A stretch of DNA of 64,000 nt from SZUA-309 sp050185825. Lineage in GTDB: Bacteria; Pseudomonadota; Gammaproteobacteria; Pseudomonadales; Azotimanducaceae. The stretch spans positions 62,001-126,000 of the forward strand of contig JBFWZA010000015.1 of the NCBI GenBank assembly GCA_050185825.1, in the 5' to 3' direction. The position numbers and the translations under genes were made by a program. Below, piece after piece: positions 25,499 through 33,921 of this stretch. Each line of letters opens with the position of its first letter. The first letter of the stretch is position 1. The notes beneath the pieces are model-generated. The model saw nothing but the letters and a program-made list of their open reading frames with translations, did no database searches and had not been told where the DNA came from.

Positions 25499-26944
25499 GT
25501 GGAGGACGTATCGGCCAATGGGCGGCCGCCGCTGGGTATCGGTGTGAAGCTCGCCTACGGCTTCGGTTCCGTTGCCTATGGCGTCAAAAACGGGGGCTTC
25601 GATTATTTCCTGCTGCTGTTCTACAGCCAGGTCGCCGGGCTCGATGCGCGCCTGGTCGGCATCGCCATCACCACCGCGCTCATCGTCGATGCGATCAGCG
25701 ACCCCATCGTCGGCTACTGGTCCGACAACGCCCGCTCACGCTGGGGACGGCGCCATCCGTTCATGTACGCGGCGGCGCTGCCCATCGCGCTCAGCTACTT
25801 CATGGTCTGGAACCCGCCGGCGGACGGCTCACAGACCGCACTGTTCCTGTACCTGCTCGCCCTCTCTGTCGTCATCCGGACGTTCATCACCGCCTACGAG
25901 ACGCCCTGCTCGGCGCTGGCACCGGAGCTGACGTTCGACTACGAGGAACGCAGCAGCCTGCTCAGCTACCGCTCCTACTTCGGCTGGACCGGCGGCAACG
26001 CGATGACGGTGCTGATGTTCTTCTTCCTGTTTCCGGCCATGGCGACGGAGGCCATCCCGGATGGCCGGTTCAACCGTGACAGCTACGCCCTGATGGGCGT
26101 GATCGGGTCGGTGCTCATGCTGGCTTCCATTCTGGTCTGCGCCATCGGCACGCACCGCAGAATCCCGCATCTGATGGCGCCGCCGCCGCAGCGGCGCATG
26201 ACGCTCGCAACCATCTACCGGGAGATCGTCGAGACGCTGTCGAACCGCTCGTTCATCGCGCTGTTCGTCGCCTCGGTGTTCAGTGCCGTGGCTTCGGGGC
26301 TCGCAGCGGGACTGGCCTTCTACTTCCAGACTTACTTCTGGGGCTTCACGTCGGTCGAGCAGGGTGTGATCAACATGTCGACGTTCATCGCCGCGGCAAT
26401 CGGGTTCGTGCTCGCGCCGCTCGCCACCCGCCATCTCGGCAAGAAGCGTGGCGCCATGATCGTCGGCCTGGCGGCGTTTCTCGGTGCGCCCCTGCCGGTG
26501 GTGCTGCGGCTGTTCGGCGTGCTGCCGGAGAACGGGACGGACTTCATCTTCTGGTTCATCTTCATCACCCAGACCATCGATGTGGGCCTGATCGTCTGCT
26601 ACGGCATCCTGTTCGCGTCGATGATGTCCGACCTGGTGGAGCAGAGCGAGCTGCACACCGGGCGCCGGTCCGAAGGCCTGTTCTTTTCGGCGGTGACCTT
26701 CATCCGCAAGTGCACCCAGGGCTTCGGCCTGATGGCCGCCTCGCTGGTGCTCTGGCTGGCCCAGTTTCCCACCGGTGCCACGGCGGCGGAGGTCGGCGAC
26801 GAGGCGCTCTGGCGCCTGGGGGCCTGGTACGTTCCGGTGATCCTGTGCCTGTGGCTGACGATGATGGCGATCATCTCCACCTACCGGCTGGACCGGGCGG
26901 AGCACGAGGAAAACCTGCGCCGGCTTGCGGCGACCCGGACCTGA
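25499..26944 (+). CDS. GPH-type (sugar:cation symporter family) MFS transporter
   Basis: 481-residue inner-membrane transporter with about 12 hydrophobic segments. The start of the family is clear: KLAYGFGSVAYGVKNGGFDYFLLLFY and GIAITTALIVDAISDPIVGYWSDN, with the GPH signature DAISDPIVGYWSDNARSRWGRRHP. Members transport glycosides, hexuronides or related solutes with H+ or Na+; the substrate here is unknown, but shared control with degradative enzymes suggests uptake of their growth substrate. The GTG at 25499 has GAGAGGCGA 5 bases upstream and is preferred; ATG 25463 is possible and would add 12 residues. Confidence 0.88.
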   Translation: MEDVSANGRPPLGIGVKLAYGFGSVAYGVKNGGFDYFLLLFYSQVAGLDARLVGIAITTALIVDAISDPIVGYWSDNARSRWGRRHPFMYAAALPIALSYFMVWNPPADGSQTALFLYLLALSVVIRTFITAYETPCSALAPELTFDYEERSSLLSYRSYFGWTGGNAMTVLMFFFLFPAMATEAIPDGRFNRDSYALMGVIGSVLMLASILVCAIGTHRRIPHLMAPPPQRRMTLATIYREIVETLSNRSFIALFVASVFSAVASGLAAGLAFYFQTYFWGFTSVEQGVINMSTFIAAAIGFVLAPLATRHLGKKRGAMIVGLAAFLGAPLPVVLRLFGVLPENGTDFIFWFIFITQTIDVGLIVCYGILFASMMSDLVEQSELHTGRRSEGLFFSAVTFIRKCTQGFGLMAASLVLWLAQFPTGATAAEVGDEALWRLGAWYVPVILCLWLTMMAIISTYRLDRAEHEENLRRLAATRT

Positions 26945-26975
26945 GCTCCGTTCGTGCTTTGCCCTTGGGTTCTTC

Positions 26976-28049
26976 TCAACCGCCAGCCGACGAGCGCACG
27001 AAATCGACGATGATCTTCGCCAGCACTTCCGGCTGGCGTTCCTGCACGAAGTGGCCACCGCCGGAAATGGTCGTATGCGGTTGGCCGCGGGCGCCGGGTA
27101 CGCGCTCGATGAACGGTGCCTCGCCACCCCGGGTGACCGGATCGTCGTCCGCAAACGCGCAGAGAAATGGCTTCTCGAAGGTCTCGAAGAACGCCCAGGC
27201 TCTGGCCTGGGCTTCGAGGGCGGGATCATCGGGCAGGGTCGGCACCTGACTCGGCATGGCCCGCACCCCCATCTTGAAGCTCGGATCCGGAAACGGCGCT
27301 TCGTAAGCCCTCCCGAGTGGCGAAGACGATCGCAGCGGCGCGAGGCCCAGACGGTTCAGCAGGAACTGCCCGGCAATACGCCAGCGCGGCAGGCGTTCCA
27401 TGCTCATGGACATCATGAAGCCTACCGGCACGTCCTCCGTTTCCCAGCAGAACTTCTGCCAGTAGGCAAAGGCGGTTGCCCGCGCATCCGGCACCCCCTG
27501 CAGGGCCCGGGACATCTCCAGCAGCGTCGGCGTCGGCGCCTCGGCACGGAACGCCTTGACCCGACGCACCACGTCCTCTGCCAGGCCCGGGTTGTAGGGC
27601 AGGCCCGTGTTGGAGATGACCACCCGCTCGAAGCGCTCGGGATGGTCCACGATCATGCGCAGACCGATGAGACCACCCCAGTCCTGGCCGAAGAAGGTGA
27701 TACCGGAAAAGTCGCACTGCGCGAGCCACCGGCCCATCCAGTCCACCTGGCGCTGATAACTGTAGTCCTCACGGGCGGCCGGCTTGTCTGATTTTCCGTA
27801 GCCCGGCAGGTCGGGTGCGACCACCCGCATGCCCTCGGCCGTGAGCAGCGGGATCATCTTCCGGTACAGGTAGCTCCAGGTCGGCTGGCCGTGCATGCAC
27901 AGGATGAGCGGACCGTCAGGCGGCCCTTCGTCCACGTGGTGAATCCGCAGCTCCGTGCCGTCGTCCGTTTTCACGGTCGTGTAGTTAGGCGCAAACGGGA
28001 AGTCCGCGAGGCCCTCGAAGCGCTCGTCAGGAGTACGTAGAACCTTCAT
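26976..28049 (-). CDS. Haloalkane dehalogenase-like alpha/beta hydrolase
   Basis: 357-residue alpha/beta hydrolase. The signature GQDWGGLIGLR (about residues 119-129) has Asp as nucleophile followed by Trp, as in haloalkane dehalogenases, where that Trp stabilises the leaving halide. The oxyanion segment is HGQPTWSYLYRKM (about 54-66), very like DhlA-type HGEPTWSYLYRKM but with Gln in place of Glu. The catalytic His is in GGGHFVQE near the C-terminus, and the acidic residue is in ADDDPVTRG. The large insertion (about residues 160-270) is the cap domain. It is about 50 residues longer than typical haloalkane dehalogenases, so an epoxide-hydrolase-like or other activity is possible. Second gene after the GST at 28697, in the regulon of the 28742 operator. 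Confidence 0.85.
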   Translation of the reverse strand: MKVLRTPDERFEGLADFPFAPNYTTVKTDDGTELRIHHVDEGPPDGPLILCMHGQPTWSYLYRKMIPLLTAEGMRVVAPDLPGYGKSDKPAAREDYSYQRQVDWMGRWLAQCDFSGITFFGQDWGGLIGLRMIVDHPERFERVVISNTGLPYNPGLAEDVVRRVKAFRAEAPTPTLLEMSRALQGVPDARATAFAYWQKFCWETEDVPVGFMMSMSMERLPRWRIAGQFLLNRLGLAPLRSSSPLGRAYEAPFPDPSFKMGVRAMPSQVPTLPDDPALEAQARAWAFFETFEKPFLCAFADDDPVTRGGEAPFIERVPGARGQPHTTISGGGHFVQERQPEVLAKIIVDFVRSSAGG

Positions 28050-28088
28050 GTTTTCGCCTCCTCAGGGGACACGGCGAGCCCGCGGGTA

Positions 28089-28697
28089 TCAGCTGCTCAT
28101 GGCCTTCTGAAACGCAGGGCGGGCGGCGACCCGCTCCACATAGGCCTTCAGATTTTTCATGTCGTCCGTCACGCAGCCGAGCCGATTGCTCATGAAGCAG
28201 GCGTGACCGAGCATGATGTCTGCCGCCGAGAAATCACCGATCAGGTACTCCTTGCCCGCAAGCGCTTCGTCCACGGGTGCGAGTGCCTTCGTCAACAGTC
28301 GCTGCGCCTGCGCGAGTGCGGTCTCGTCGCGGCGATCCGGCGGCAGCAGCAGCGTCTGCACGACGATCGTGTTCACCGGTGGCATCACCATCCCTTCGCA
28401 GTAGTGAAACCACTGCAGGTAGTACGGAAACTCCGAAGAGTCGACCGCGGGCTTCAGGCCCCCGTTCTTGTGCCGCTCCAGGATGTACTCCACGATGGCC
28501 CCCGACTCGTAGATGCTCACGTGCCCGTCTTCGAGCACGGGCACCCGACCCAGCGGGTGTCGGGCGCGGTGTGCGTCGGATTTCAGGTCCTTCGGATGGA
28601 ACTCCATACGGTTCAGCTCGTACGGCAGCCTCAGCTCCTCCAGCAGCCAGACGATCCGCCCGGCCCGGGAATTCGGTGCGAAGTGCAGCTTCAGCAT
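28089..28697 (-). CDS. Glutathione S-transferase family protein
   Basis: 202-residue GST. The N-terminal thioredoxin-like domain reads MLKLHFAPNSRAGRIVWLLEELRL (Ser10 as likely catalytic residue), with the cis-Pro/glutathione-binding region GRVPVLEDGHVSIYESGAIVEYI. The C-terminal helical domain has GDFSAADIMLGHACFM. Probable role: conjugation or glutathione-dependent removal of an electrophile. It is the first gene after operator copy 2 and lies 39 bases upstream of the dehalogenase-like hydrolase; a sigma70-like promoter overlapping that operator is visible. Confidence 0.92.
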   Translation of the reverse strand: MLKLHFAPNSRAGRIVWLLEELRLPYELNRMEFHPKDLKSDAHRARHPLGRVPVLEDGHVSIYESGAIVEYILERHKNGGLKPAVDSSEFPYYLQWFHYCEGMVMPPVNTIVVQTLLLPPDRRDETALAQAQRLLTKALAPVDEALAGKEYLIGDFSAADIMLGHACFMSNRLGCVTDDMKNLKAYVERVAARPAFQKAMSS

Positions 28698-28721
28698 GTG
28701 GTCTCTCCCTGATGCCGGCCA

Positions 28722-28750
28722 ATCGTAGTCAGCCGGGCACTCTAATGCAA
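28722..28750 (-). promoter_or_regulatory. Candidate sigma70 promoter of the GST operon
   Basis: TTGCAT (28750-28745), 17-base spacer, TACGAT (28727-28722), read on the minus strand. The -35 box lies inside operator copy 2 (28742-28758), so a bound repressor would block RNA polymerase. Transcription would start roughly 17 bases before the GST start codon. Confidence 0.55.
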
Positions 28751-28758
28751 CGCATTAG
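28742..28758. promoter_or_regulatory. TetR-type operator, copy 2 (CTAATGC-N3-GCATTAG)
   Basis: Perfect palindrome CTAATGC-AAC-GCATTAG, 45 bases upstream of the GST start. It overlaps the -35 element of the promoter at 28722-28750, which predicts repression. Confidence 0.87.
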
Positions 28759-28781
28759 CCGGAATGACTGCCGGGACCCGA

Positions 28782-29570
28782 TCAGGACGACTGATTGAAC
28801 ACCGGCTTGCGTTTCTCCAGGAAAGCCCGCATGCCCTCCACGGAATCCGCCGTGCCCCGGTTCGCCGCAACCGCCGCCACCTCGTCCGCCATGGACTCGG
28901 CCAGCGTCCTGGTCTCATGACCGACCACCACTCCCAGCATGGACTTCACGGCCTGTCGCGGCTGGGCAGCCAGCTCCTCGCCCAGACGCTGAGCGCGGGC
29001 TTTCAGCTCAGCGAGCGGCACGAGCTCCGTCACCAGCCCGATGCGATACGCCTCCGCCCCGTCGATCCTGCGGCCGCGCAGGATCATGTCGAGGGCATAG
29101 GTGCGGCCGACGGCGCGCGGCAGGCGGGCCGATCCGCCCCACGCGGGAACACTCCCCAGATCCATCTCCGGCAGGCCGATCTGCGCACCGGCCTCCGCAG
29201 CGAGGCGGAAGTGACAGGCGAGCGGCAGCTCCAGCCCGCCCCCGAGACAGAACCCGAAGAGCGTAGCGATGGCGGGTGTGCCGCCGTTCTCGATCATGTC
29301 CAGAACCCGATGTCGCTGACCGAAAAACGCTTCCGGGCTGCCTGCCCGCTCCATGCCTTTCGCGAGCTGCTTCAGGTTCATGCCGGCAGAGAAATGATCC
29401 TTGCCCTCCGCAGTAAAGATCATTGCCCGGACGCCGTCATCCGCCAGCACCTCCGGCAGCTGCTCCTCGAGACGATCGATGTACTCGAGGCTCATCAGGT
29501 TCCACGGTGCGTCGTTGATGCTGAAGGTCGCTACGTGGTTGGTCACGGAGTACAGATAGGGGTCAGGCAT
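28782..29570 (-). CDS. Enoyl-CoA hydratase/isomerase family protein
   Basis: 262-residue crotonase-fold enzyme. Motifs: EGKDHFSAGMNLKQLAKG, then IATLFGFCLGGGLELPLACH for the oxyanion hole, and GLPEMDLGSVPAWGGSARLPRAVG (about 132-155) holding the catalytic acidic residues. It is followed by operator copy 2, which separates it from the GST/hydrolase pair, and is preceded by the disrupted GST gene and tetR on the same strand, so it probably belongs to the transcript starting at operator copy 3. Likely role: hydration of an unsaturated acyl-CoA in the same catabolic route. Confidence 0.9.
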   Translation of the reverse strand: MPDPYLYSVTNHVATFSINDAPWNLMSLEYIDRLEEQLPEVLADDGVRAMIFTAEGKDHFSAGMNLKQLAKGMERAGSPEAFFGQRHRVLDMIENGGTPAIATLFGFCLGGGLELPLACHFRLAAEAGAQIGLPEMDLGSVPAWGGSARLPRAVGRTYALDMILRGRRIDGAEAYRIGLVTELVPLAELKARAQRLGEELAAQPRQAVKSMLGVVVGHETRTLAESMADEVAAVAANRGTADSVEGMRAFLEKRKPVFNQSS

Positions 29571-29619
29571 GTCGGTTTCCTTTCGTTGTGGGACGGTTCC
29601 GTCGGCGCCTGTGGAGGAG

Positions 29620-30179
29620 TTACGAAAGATCCACCTTTTCCGGCAGGATCTTACCGAGCATCTTCGCGCAGACCGCGAGATTCTCCGCGAAGCCCGGGCG
29701 CGCTTTCATGGCCTCGGTGTGCTTCACGAGCGACGGCCAGCGACCTGCATCAGGCGTACCCGCCCCTTTTTTGCCGTCGCGAGATCCGACTCCTTACCCT
29801 GGAAGCGCGGGAAGAGGATCGGCCGGAAGACCTGCATACCCAGCGGCATGGCCACCTCGGAATCCGCGTACTCCTCGAGCCAGGCGACCCGCCCGGCTTC
29901 GAACGCCGTCGCACCGTAGAGCCCAGCATGGTGCTTGCGATCGAGAAAGAGGCAGATGGCCGACGAGTCCGCAATCGTGCCGGGGATCCCCGTTTCACCT
30001 ACCGTCCGATCCCGCAGCACGGGTATCCGCCCGGCGGGGCTGATCTCGAGAAACCAGTCGGGCTTCGCCATGATGTTGACGGTCTCGAAGTCGTAGTCCA
30101 CCCCCAGGCCGCGAAGCACGACCTCCACCTTGCGGACAAAGGGTGAAGGGGGTGTGCCGTAGACGACGTAATCTGCCAT
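29620..30179 (-). pseudogene. Glutathione S-transferase gene with internal deletion and frameshift
   Basis: The first 140 or so codons from ATG 30179 encode a good GST N-terminal part (MADYVVYGTPPSPFVRKVEV, RIPVLRDRTVG, RVAWLEEYADSEVAMPLG). The frame then changes near 29755-29770 and ends out of frame at 29724. In a different frame, bases about 29756-29620 encode an intact GST C-terminus (DAGRWPSLVKHTEAMKARPG to KILPEKVDLS, TAA at 29620-29622). The two parts together are about 185 codons instead of the usual 220-230, so roughly 40-50 codons of the middle helical domain are missing and the frame is off. Either a real decay event or an assembly error at a run of A and G bases. Confidence 0.83.
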
Positions 30180-30230
30180 GGTCTGCTCCTGTAACCTGTA
30201 AACGGTTGTGGCCGGTCGCGGCCAGGTCAC

Positions 30231-30905
30231 TTATCGTTCCGGCGCGAGCTCGGCCCGGGTTGCGTCGGAAACCGGCGCATCCAGCATGCCTGCCAGCTGG
30301 TCCACCAGGTTGTTGAAAAAGAGCTCCGCCTGACGGCCCCGGAAACTGCCGCCACGGCGGGCGCGTCTGGAGATGGCGAGCAGCGCGAAGGCATGGGCGT
30401 TCTCGAACCGCAGCATCAGCAAACCCGGGTCGATGTGGCTCAGCTTCTGCCTGAGCATCGACCGCATTTTTCTGAGGCTCGGCTGATGCTCGTCTTCTCC
30501 TGCCGTCACCAGGTCCCGGTCCGACGCCAGCAGCCGCTGCCCGAACTCCCCCAGGAAGACACGGAACGTCCTGTCTTCACGACAGAGAACAAACGGCGCC
30601 CGGGTCAACAGGGCGCAGACGTGACGCAGCTCCGGATCCGGATTCCGGGCCAGCGCGTCGTCCACGAGACGCTGGCGCCGGGATTCGATCTGCGCCATGC
30701 GTCGACTCAGGATGGCGGCCAGAAGACCATCTCGACCGCCGAAGTGATACTGCAGCGCCGACTGGTTTCTCTGACCGGCTTCACGCACGATGGCGCGCAG
30801 CGACACCTCGTCCAGACCATGCTGGAGGAAGAGCGTCTCAGCCGCGTTGAGCAGCTGCGCCCGGGTGCTGTCGGATGAAACTGAATCGATGTCGGTCACG
30901 GCCAA
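30231..30905 (-). CDS. TetR-family transcriptional regulator
   Basis: 224-residue repressor. The N-terminal helix-turn-helix reads TRAQLLNAAETLFLQHGLDE and RAIVREAGQRNQSALQYHFGG (about 14-60), the common TetR DNA-binding region; the C-terminal ligand domain is of unknown specificity. It starts at TTG 30905, with AAGGA 7 bases before it; a GTG at 30899 is an alternative. Operator copy 3 (31014-31030) stands 109 bases upstream, and identical palindromes precede the monooxygenase/transporter and GST operons, so this is the likely regulator of the regulon and of itself. Confidence 0.92.
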   Translation of the reverse strand: MAVTDIDSVSSDSTRAQLLNAAETLFLQHGLDEVSLRAIVREAGQRNQSALQYHFGGRDGLLAAILSRRMAQIESRRQRLVDDALARNPDPELRHVCALLTRAPFVLCREDRTFRVFLGEFGQRLLASDRDLVTAGEDEHQPSLRKMRSMLRQKLSHIDPGLLMLRFENAHAFALLAISRRARRGGSFRGRQAELFFNNLVDQLAGMLDAPVSDATRAELAPER

Positions 30906-31013
30906 CGACCTGTCCTTGCCGGAGTTCAGGAAAAAACATACCTCGTCAGGTCGGCCAGCAGGCGCCTTGGGCAGGTCGACCGGACTTGCTAGCGGCCTAT
31001 CGTAGAGTATCTT

Positions 31014-31030
31014 CTAATGCGTCGCATTAG
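31014..31030. promoter_or_regulatory. TetR-type operator, copy 3 (CTAATGC-N3-GCATTAG)
   Basis: Perfect palindrome CTAATGC-GTC-GCATTAG in the 151-base gap between tetR (start 30905) and the serine hydrolase gene (stop 31057). Only the three-base centre differs from the other two copies. No clear -10/-35 pair was chosen here. Confidence 0.85.
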
Positions 31031-31056
31031 CTCTGAGCGTACACGGAACTCAAGGA

Positions 31057-32127
31057 TCACGTTGATTGCCTGCGCAGTATCCTGACGATGCGGTTGTAAA
31101 CGACGATCGACGTCAGCTCCGTGCCTTCACCGGTTGTATTCACAAACTGAACAACCACTGTGTCTATATCCTTGTGAAAACGCGCGATACTCTTGTACCC
31201 CAGCACCCAACCGGTGTGTTCGTACTCGTAAACGGAGGAATAAATAGTCTGCTCATCGTCACTCAACAATGAGCCATCAATCAATGCTCTCAGGAATATA
31301 CCAACGTCTTGTGCTGTCGCGACCATTGACCCGCTTGGGCTGACAAAATCTATCTCGCGTAGATCGGCTGCATATGGATGATGGTATCCACTCACAACAT
31401 CTTCGATGTCCACCTGGCGAAGCGAACCATGGGTATGGGTTAGACCAAGGGGAGCCAGGATTTCCCTGTTGATGTATCGATGGTGGCTGCACCCCAACGT
31501 CTTATCGAGAATACTACCGATCAGCAGATAGTTCGTATTGGAATAGTTGTAGCGAGCGTCAGGCCTGAATTCCGCCGGCAAATCCAATATCAGCGCTAGA
31601 CTCTGGCTGGTGTCTGTCGGTGGCTCGGCCCAATCGTACTCATCCTGGTCAGTAGTATTAGGAATGCCGCTGCGATGTTGCAGCAGCATCCTCAGGGTAA
31701 TCTGATCTGCATATTCAATTCTGCCAACAAGTTCTGGCAATAAATCTGCGAGCGTGTCATCCAACGACAAGCTTTTCTCATTGACCAGTTTGGCAGCAGC
31801 AACGGCGACGTATAATTTGCTGATACTTCCAATCTTGAACAGAGCTTGCGGATCGGCCGGCACCCGAGCGTCTCTATTCTTCCAGCCGGCAGCGTAAAGA
31901 GCGGGTGGCCTACCTGATTGGTCTACGTAAACGATGATGCCATCCAGCCCATGCTCAACGGAATCAACGACCTGCTCCTGCACCGTACCTGGCAGTGGCT
32001 CCAGCCATGCCCAGATACCATCCCAGGGTGGGAACACGACGATGCAGATTATCGCCGCGACAGACATGATTACTCTGAGTATTCGAACCGTACGATTCTT
32101 TTTTTGCGTTCTGGATTCTTCTGCCAT
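31057..32127 (-). CDS. Serine hydrolase of the class C beta-lactamase family
   Basis: 356-residue membrane-anchored serine hydrolase. An N-terminal hydrophobic segment (about residues 17-34, ILRVIMSVAAIICIVVF) acts as anchor or uncleaved signal. The catalytic motifs are SxxK in KIGSISKLYVAVA (about 96-108), YxN in RYNYSNTNYLLIG (about 192-204), and HTG in EHTGWVLGYK (about 307-316). Such proteins include esterases, D-aminopeptidases and penicillin-binding-like enzymes; true beta-lactamase activity is not implied. The gene is visibly poorer in G+C (around 50% in sampled lines, against mid-60s elsewhere) and stands beside tRNA-Ala, suggesting acquisition. Confidence 0.86.
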   Translation of the reverse strand: MAEESRTQKKNRTVRILRVIMSVAAIICIVVFPPWDGIWAWLEPLPGTVQEQVVDSVEHGLDGIIVYVDQSGRPPALYAAGWKNRDARVPADPQALFKIGSISKLYVAVAAAKLVNEKSLSLDDTLADLLPELVGRIEYADQITLRMLLQHRSGIPNTTDQDEYDWAEPPTDTSQSLALILDLPAEFRPDARYNYSNTNYLLIGSILDKTLGCSHHRYINREILAPLGLTHTHGSLRQVDIEDVVSGYHHPYAADLREIDFVSPSGSMVATAQDVGIFLRALIDGSLLSDDEQTIYSSVYEYEHTGWVLGYKSIARFHKDIDTVVVQFVNTTGEGTELTSIVVYNRIVRILRRQST

Positions 32128-32313
32128 AGCGAGACATTCTCAGAGATCGCTTGGATCGAAGCCAGCCGGAATGCAGCACCCCAACAAGGTAACCGTCGGA
32201 CGGAAATCGGAGCGCGATATTACGCGTGGTTTCGGAAAGTCGGGCAAAACGCCCGAGCAGAACGTGGCGGTTGCTGGCGGAACCCGCTAACTAGCTGATA
32301 AACGGAAGGTAAT

Positions 32314-32389
<76 letters not shown>

Positions 32390-32571
32390 ACAGCGGAACC
32401 GGATCGGTCCCGGGAAGAGGCGCGAGATACTAGGTTTCTGACCCGGAGGTGTCAACCGGACCGGAAACGCCCTGGTCGGCATCGTCGGACGGTGCCTGCC
32501 CGGTGATGGACTCCGCCAGCAGGCGCCCCTAAGCTCTGCGGCTCTACCCACAGCTACCCACGGAGAGGAAC

Positions 32572-33165
32572 ATGCGCTCAGGAACCACCGCATTGGCGCT
32601 GCTCGGTGCGCTGCTGGTCTCGACCCCCGCGACCGCGGACTGGACCCTCGACAACACCGGCTCCCAGCTCAGCTTCGTGACCATCAAGGCCGGGAACGTG
32701 GCCGAGGTGCACACCTTCGGCGAGCTTTCCGGCGCGGTGGGGTCCGACGGCCGCGCCCGGGTGGTGATTCAGCTCGCCAGCGTGAACACCCTGATCCCGA
32801 TCCGGGATGAGCGCATGCGGGAGCTGCTCTTCAAAACGGACCTCTTCCCCACGGCAGACGTGGTCACGAAGCTCGACATCGTCAAGCTGGCCCGCATGGC
32901 GCCGAGCACCAGCGAGGTCTTGAGCGCCGAGCTCGTGCTGACGCTCGGCGACGCCACACTGCCCATCACGGCGGAGCTGATGGTCTCGAAGCTGGCGGCG
33001 GATCGGGTGCTGGTGGCGACGTTGAAGCCCATCGTGGTGAACGCGGCCAGCGTCGGTCTCACCGACGGGGTAGAAGCACTTCGGGAGATCGCCGGGCTGC
33101 CCAGCATCAGCGGTGCGGTGCCCGTCTCCTTCGTGCTGCAGTTCGTGGAGCCGGCGGGCTCCTGA
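32572..33165 (+). CDS. YceI-like periplasmic lipid-binding protein
   Basis: 197-residue exported protein. Signal peptide MRSGTTALALLGALLVSTPATA, then DWTLDNTGSQLSFVTIKAGNVAEVH and an 8-stranded-barrel pattern ending in VPVSFVLQFVEPAGS, like YceI proteins that bind isoprenoid-type lipids. Some YceI-specific residues differ, so the assignment is to the fold and not to a ligand. The start ATG follows GAGAGGAAC. It converges with the DUF899 gene at 33168. Confidence 0.83.
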   Translation: MRSGTTALALLGALLVSTPATADWTLDNTGSQLSFVTIKAGNVAEVHTFGELSGAVGSDGRARVVIQLASVNTLIPIRDERMRELLFKTDLFPTADVVTKLDIVKLARMAPSTSEVLSAELVLTLGDATLPITAELMVSKLAADRVLVATLKPIVVNAASVGLTDGVEALREIAGLPSISGAVPVSFVLQFVEPAGS

Positions 33166-33167
33166 AC

Positions 33168-33854
33168 TCAGTAGCGGTCGTGGTGCCTGACCCAGGCCAT
33201 GGGGTAGTCGAGCGCCGCCTCGTCCCGGCCCTTCGGTACCAGATCCAGCATCTGATAAACCGCGTTCAGCGCATCCAGCCCGCGTGAGTACGCCGAGTAG
33301 GTGTGATACAGCGCGCCGTCGTCGTCCCGGTAGAAAACGCTGAGACCCGGCAGCTCCTCCATCACGTCCGTTTCGCGGTAGTTGTAGATGCCGCGCTCCC
33401 GGCCGGGGAACGACACGCCGTAGTCCTCGTTGAATGAGCTGCCAGCCGACGACACCCACTTGAACCGCCAGCCCATGCGCGCCTTGAACGGCTGGAAGGT
33501 CTGCCACGGGGCCCGCGAGACCACGGCCAGCGCCACGTCGCGGGCGCCGATGTGCAGATTGACGGCATCGTACTGATCCGCCCAGAAAGAGCAGCTTTTG
33601 CAGCCCTCCTCCCAATCCGGCCCGTACATGAAGTGATAGACGATGAGCTGGTGCTTGCCGGCAAAGAGATCGCCCAGCGTTTCGCTACCGTCCGGTCCCT
33701 CGAACTGATAATCCAGCTCCACCCGCTCCCAGGGCAGTTCCCGTCGGGCGGAGGCCACCTCGTCCCGCAGGCGTGTCAGCGCCTTTTCCTTTGCCAGCAG
33801 TGCCCGGCGAGCCTCGAGCCAGCCTGCCCGATCGACAACCTCGTGCATGACCAT
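33168..33854 (-). CDS. DUF899 (thioredoxin-like) family protein
   Basis: 228-residue protein of the DUF899 family. It has YQFEGPDGSETLGDLFAGKH and VYHFMYGPDWEEGCKSCSFW, the latter with a CKSC pair (about residues 99-102) placed where a thioredoxin-like fold has its active site. The C-terminal GLSVFYRDDDGALYHTYSAY and MAWVRHHDRY are family hallmarks. Function unknown; probably a redox or dehydrating reaction. The start ATG 33854 follows GGAGAAGGGG closely; ATG 33848 is an alternative. Confidence 0.88.
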   Translation of the reverse strand: MVMHEVVDRAGWLEARRALLAKEKALTRLRDEVASARRELPWERVELDYQFEGPDGSETLGDLFAGKHQLIVYHFMYGPDWEEGCKSCSFWADQYDAVNLHIGARDVALAVVSRAPWQTFQPFKARMGWRFKWVSSAGSSFNEDYGVSFPGRERGIYNYRETDVMEELPGLSVFYRDDDGALYHTYSAYSRGLDALNAVYQMLDLVPKGRDEAALDYPMAWVRHHDRY

Positions 33855-33921
33855 CCCCCCTTCTCCGATCGAAAGACGTCGGTACAACCGCGCCTGCAGA
33901 CGCTCTGAAGAGTAGCAGGAT

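Noticed and set aside
29724..29726. TGA in the GST gene as a further selenocysteine codon
   Set aside because: The conserved GST C-terminus continues in a different frame, so the TGA is a result of the frameshift and deletion.
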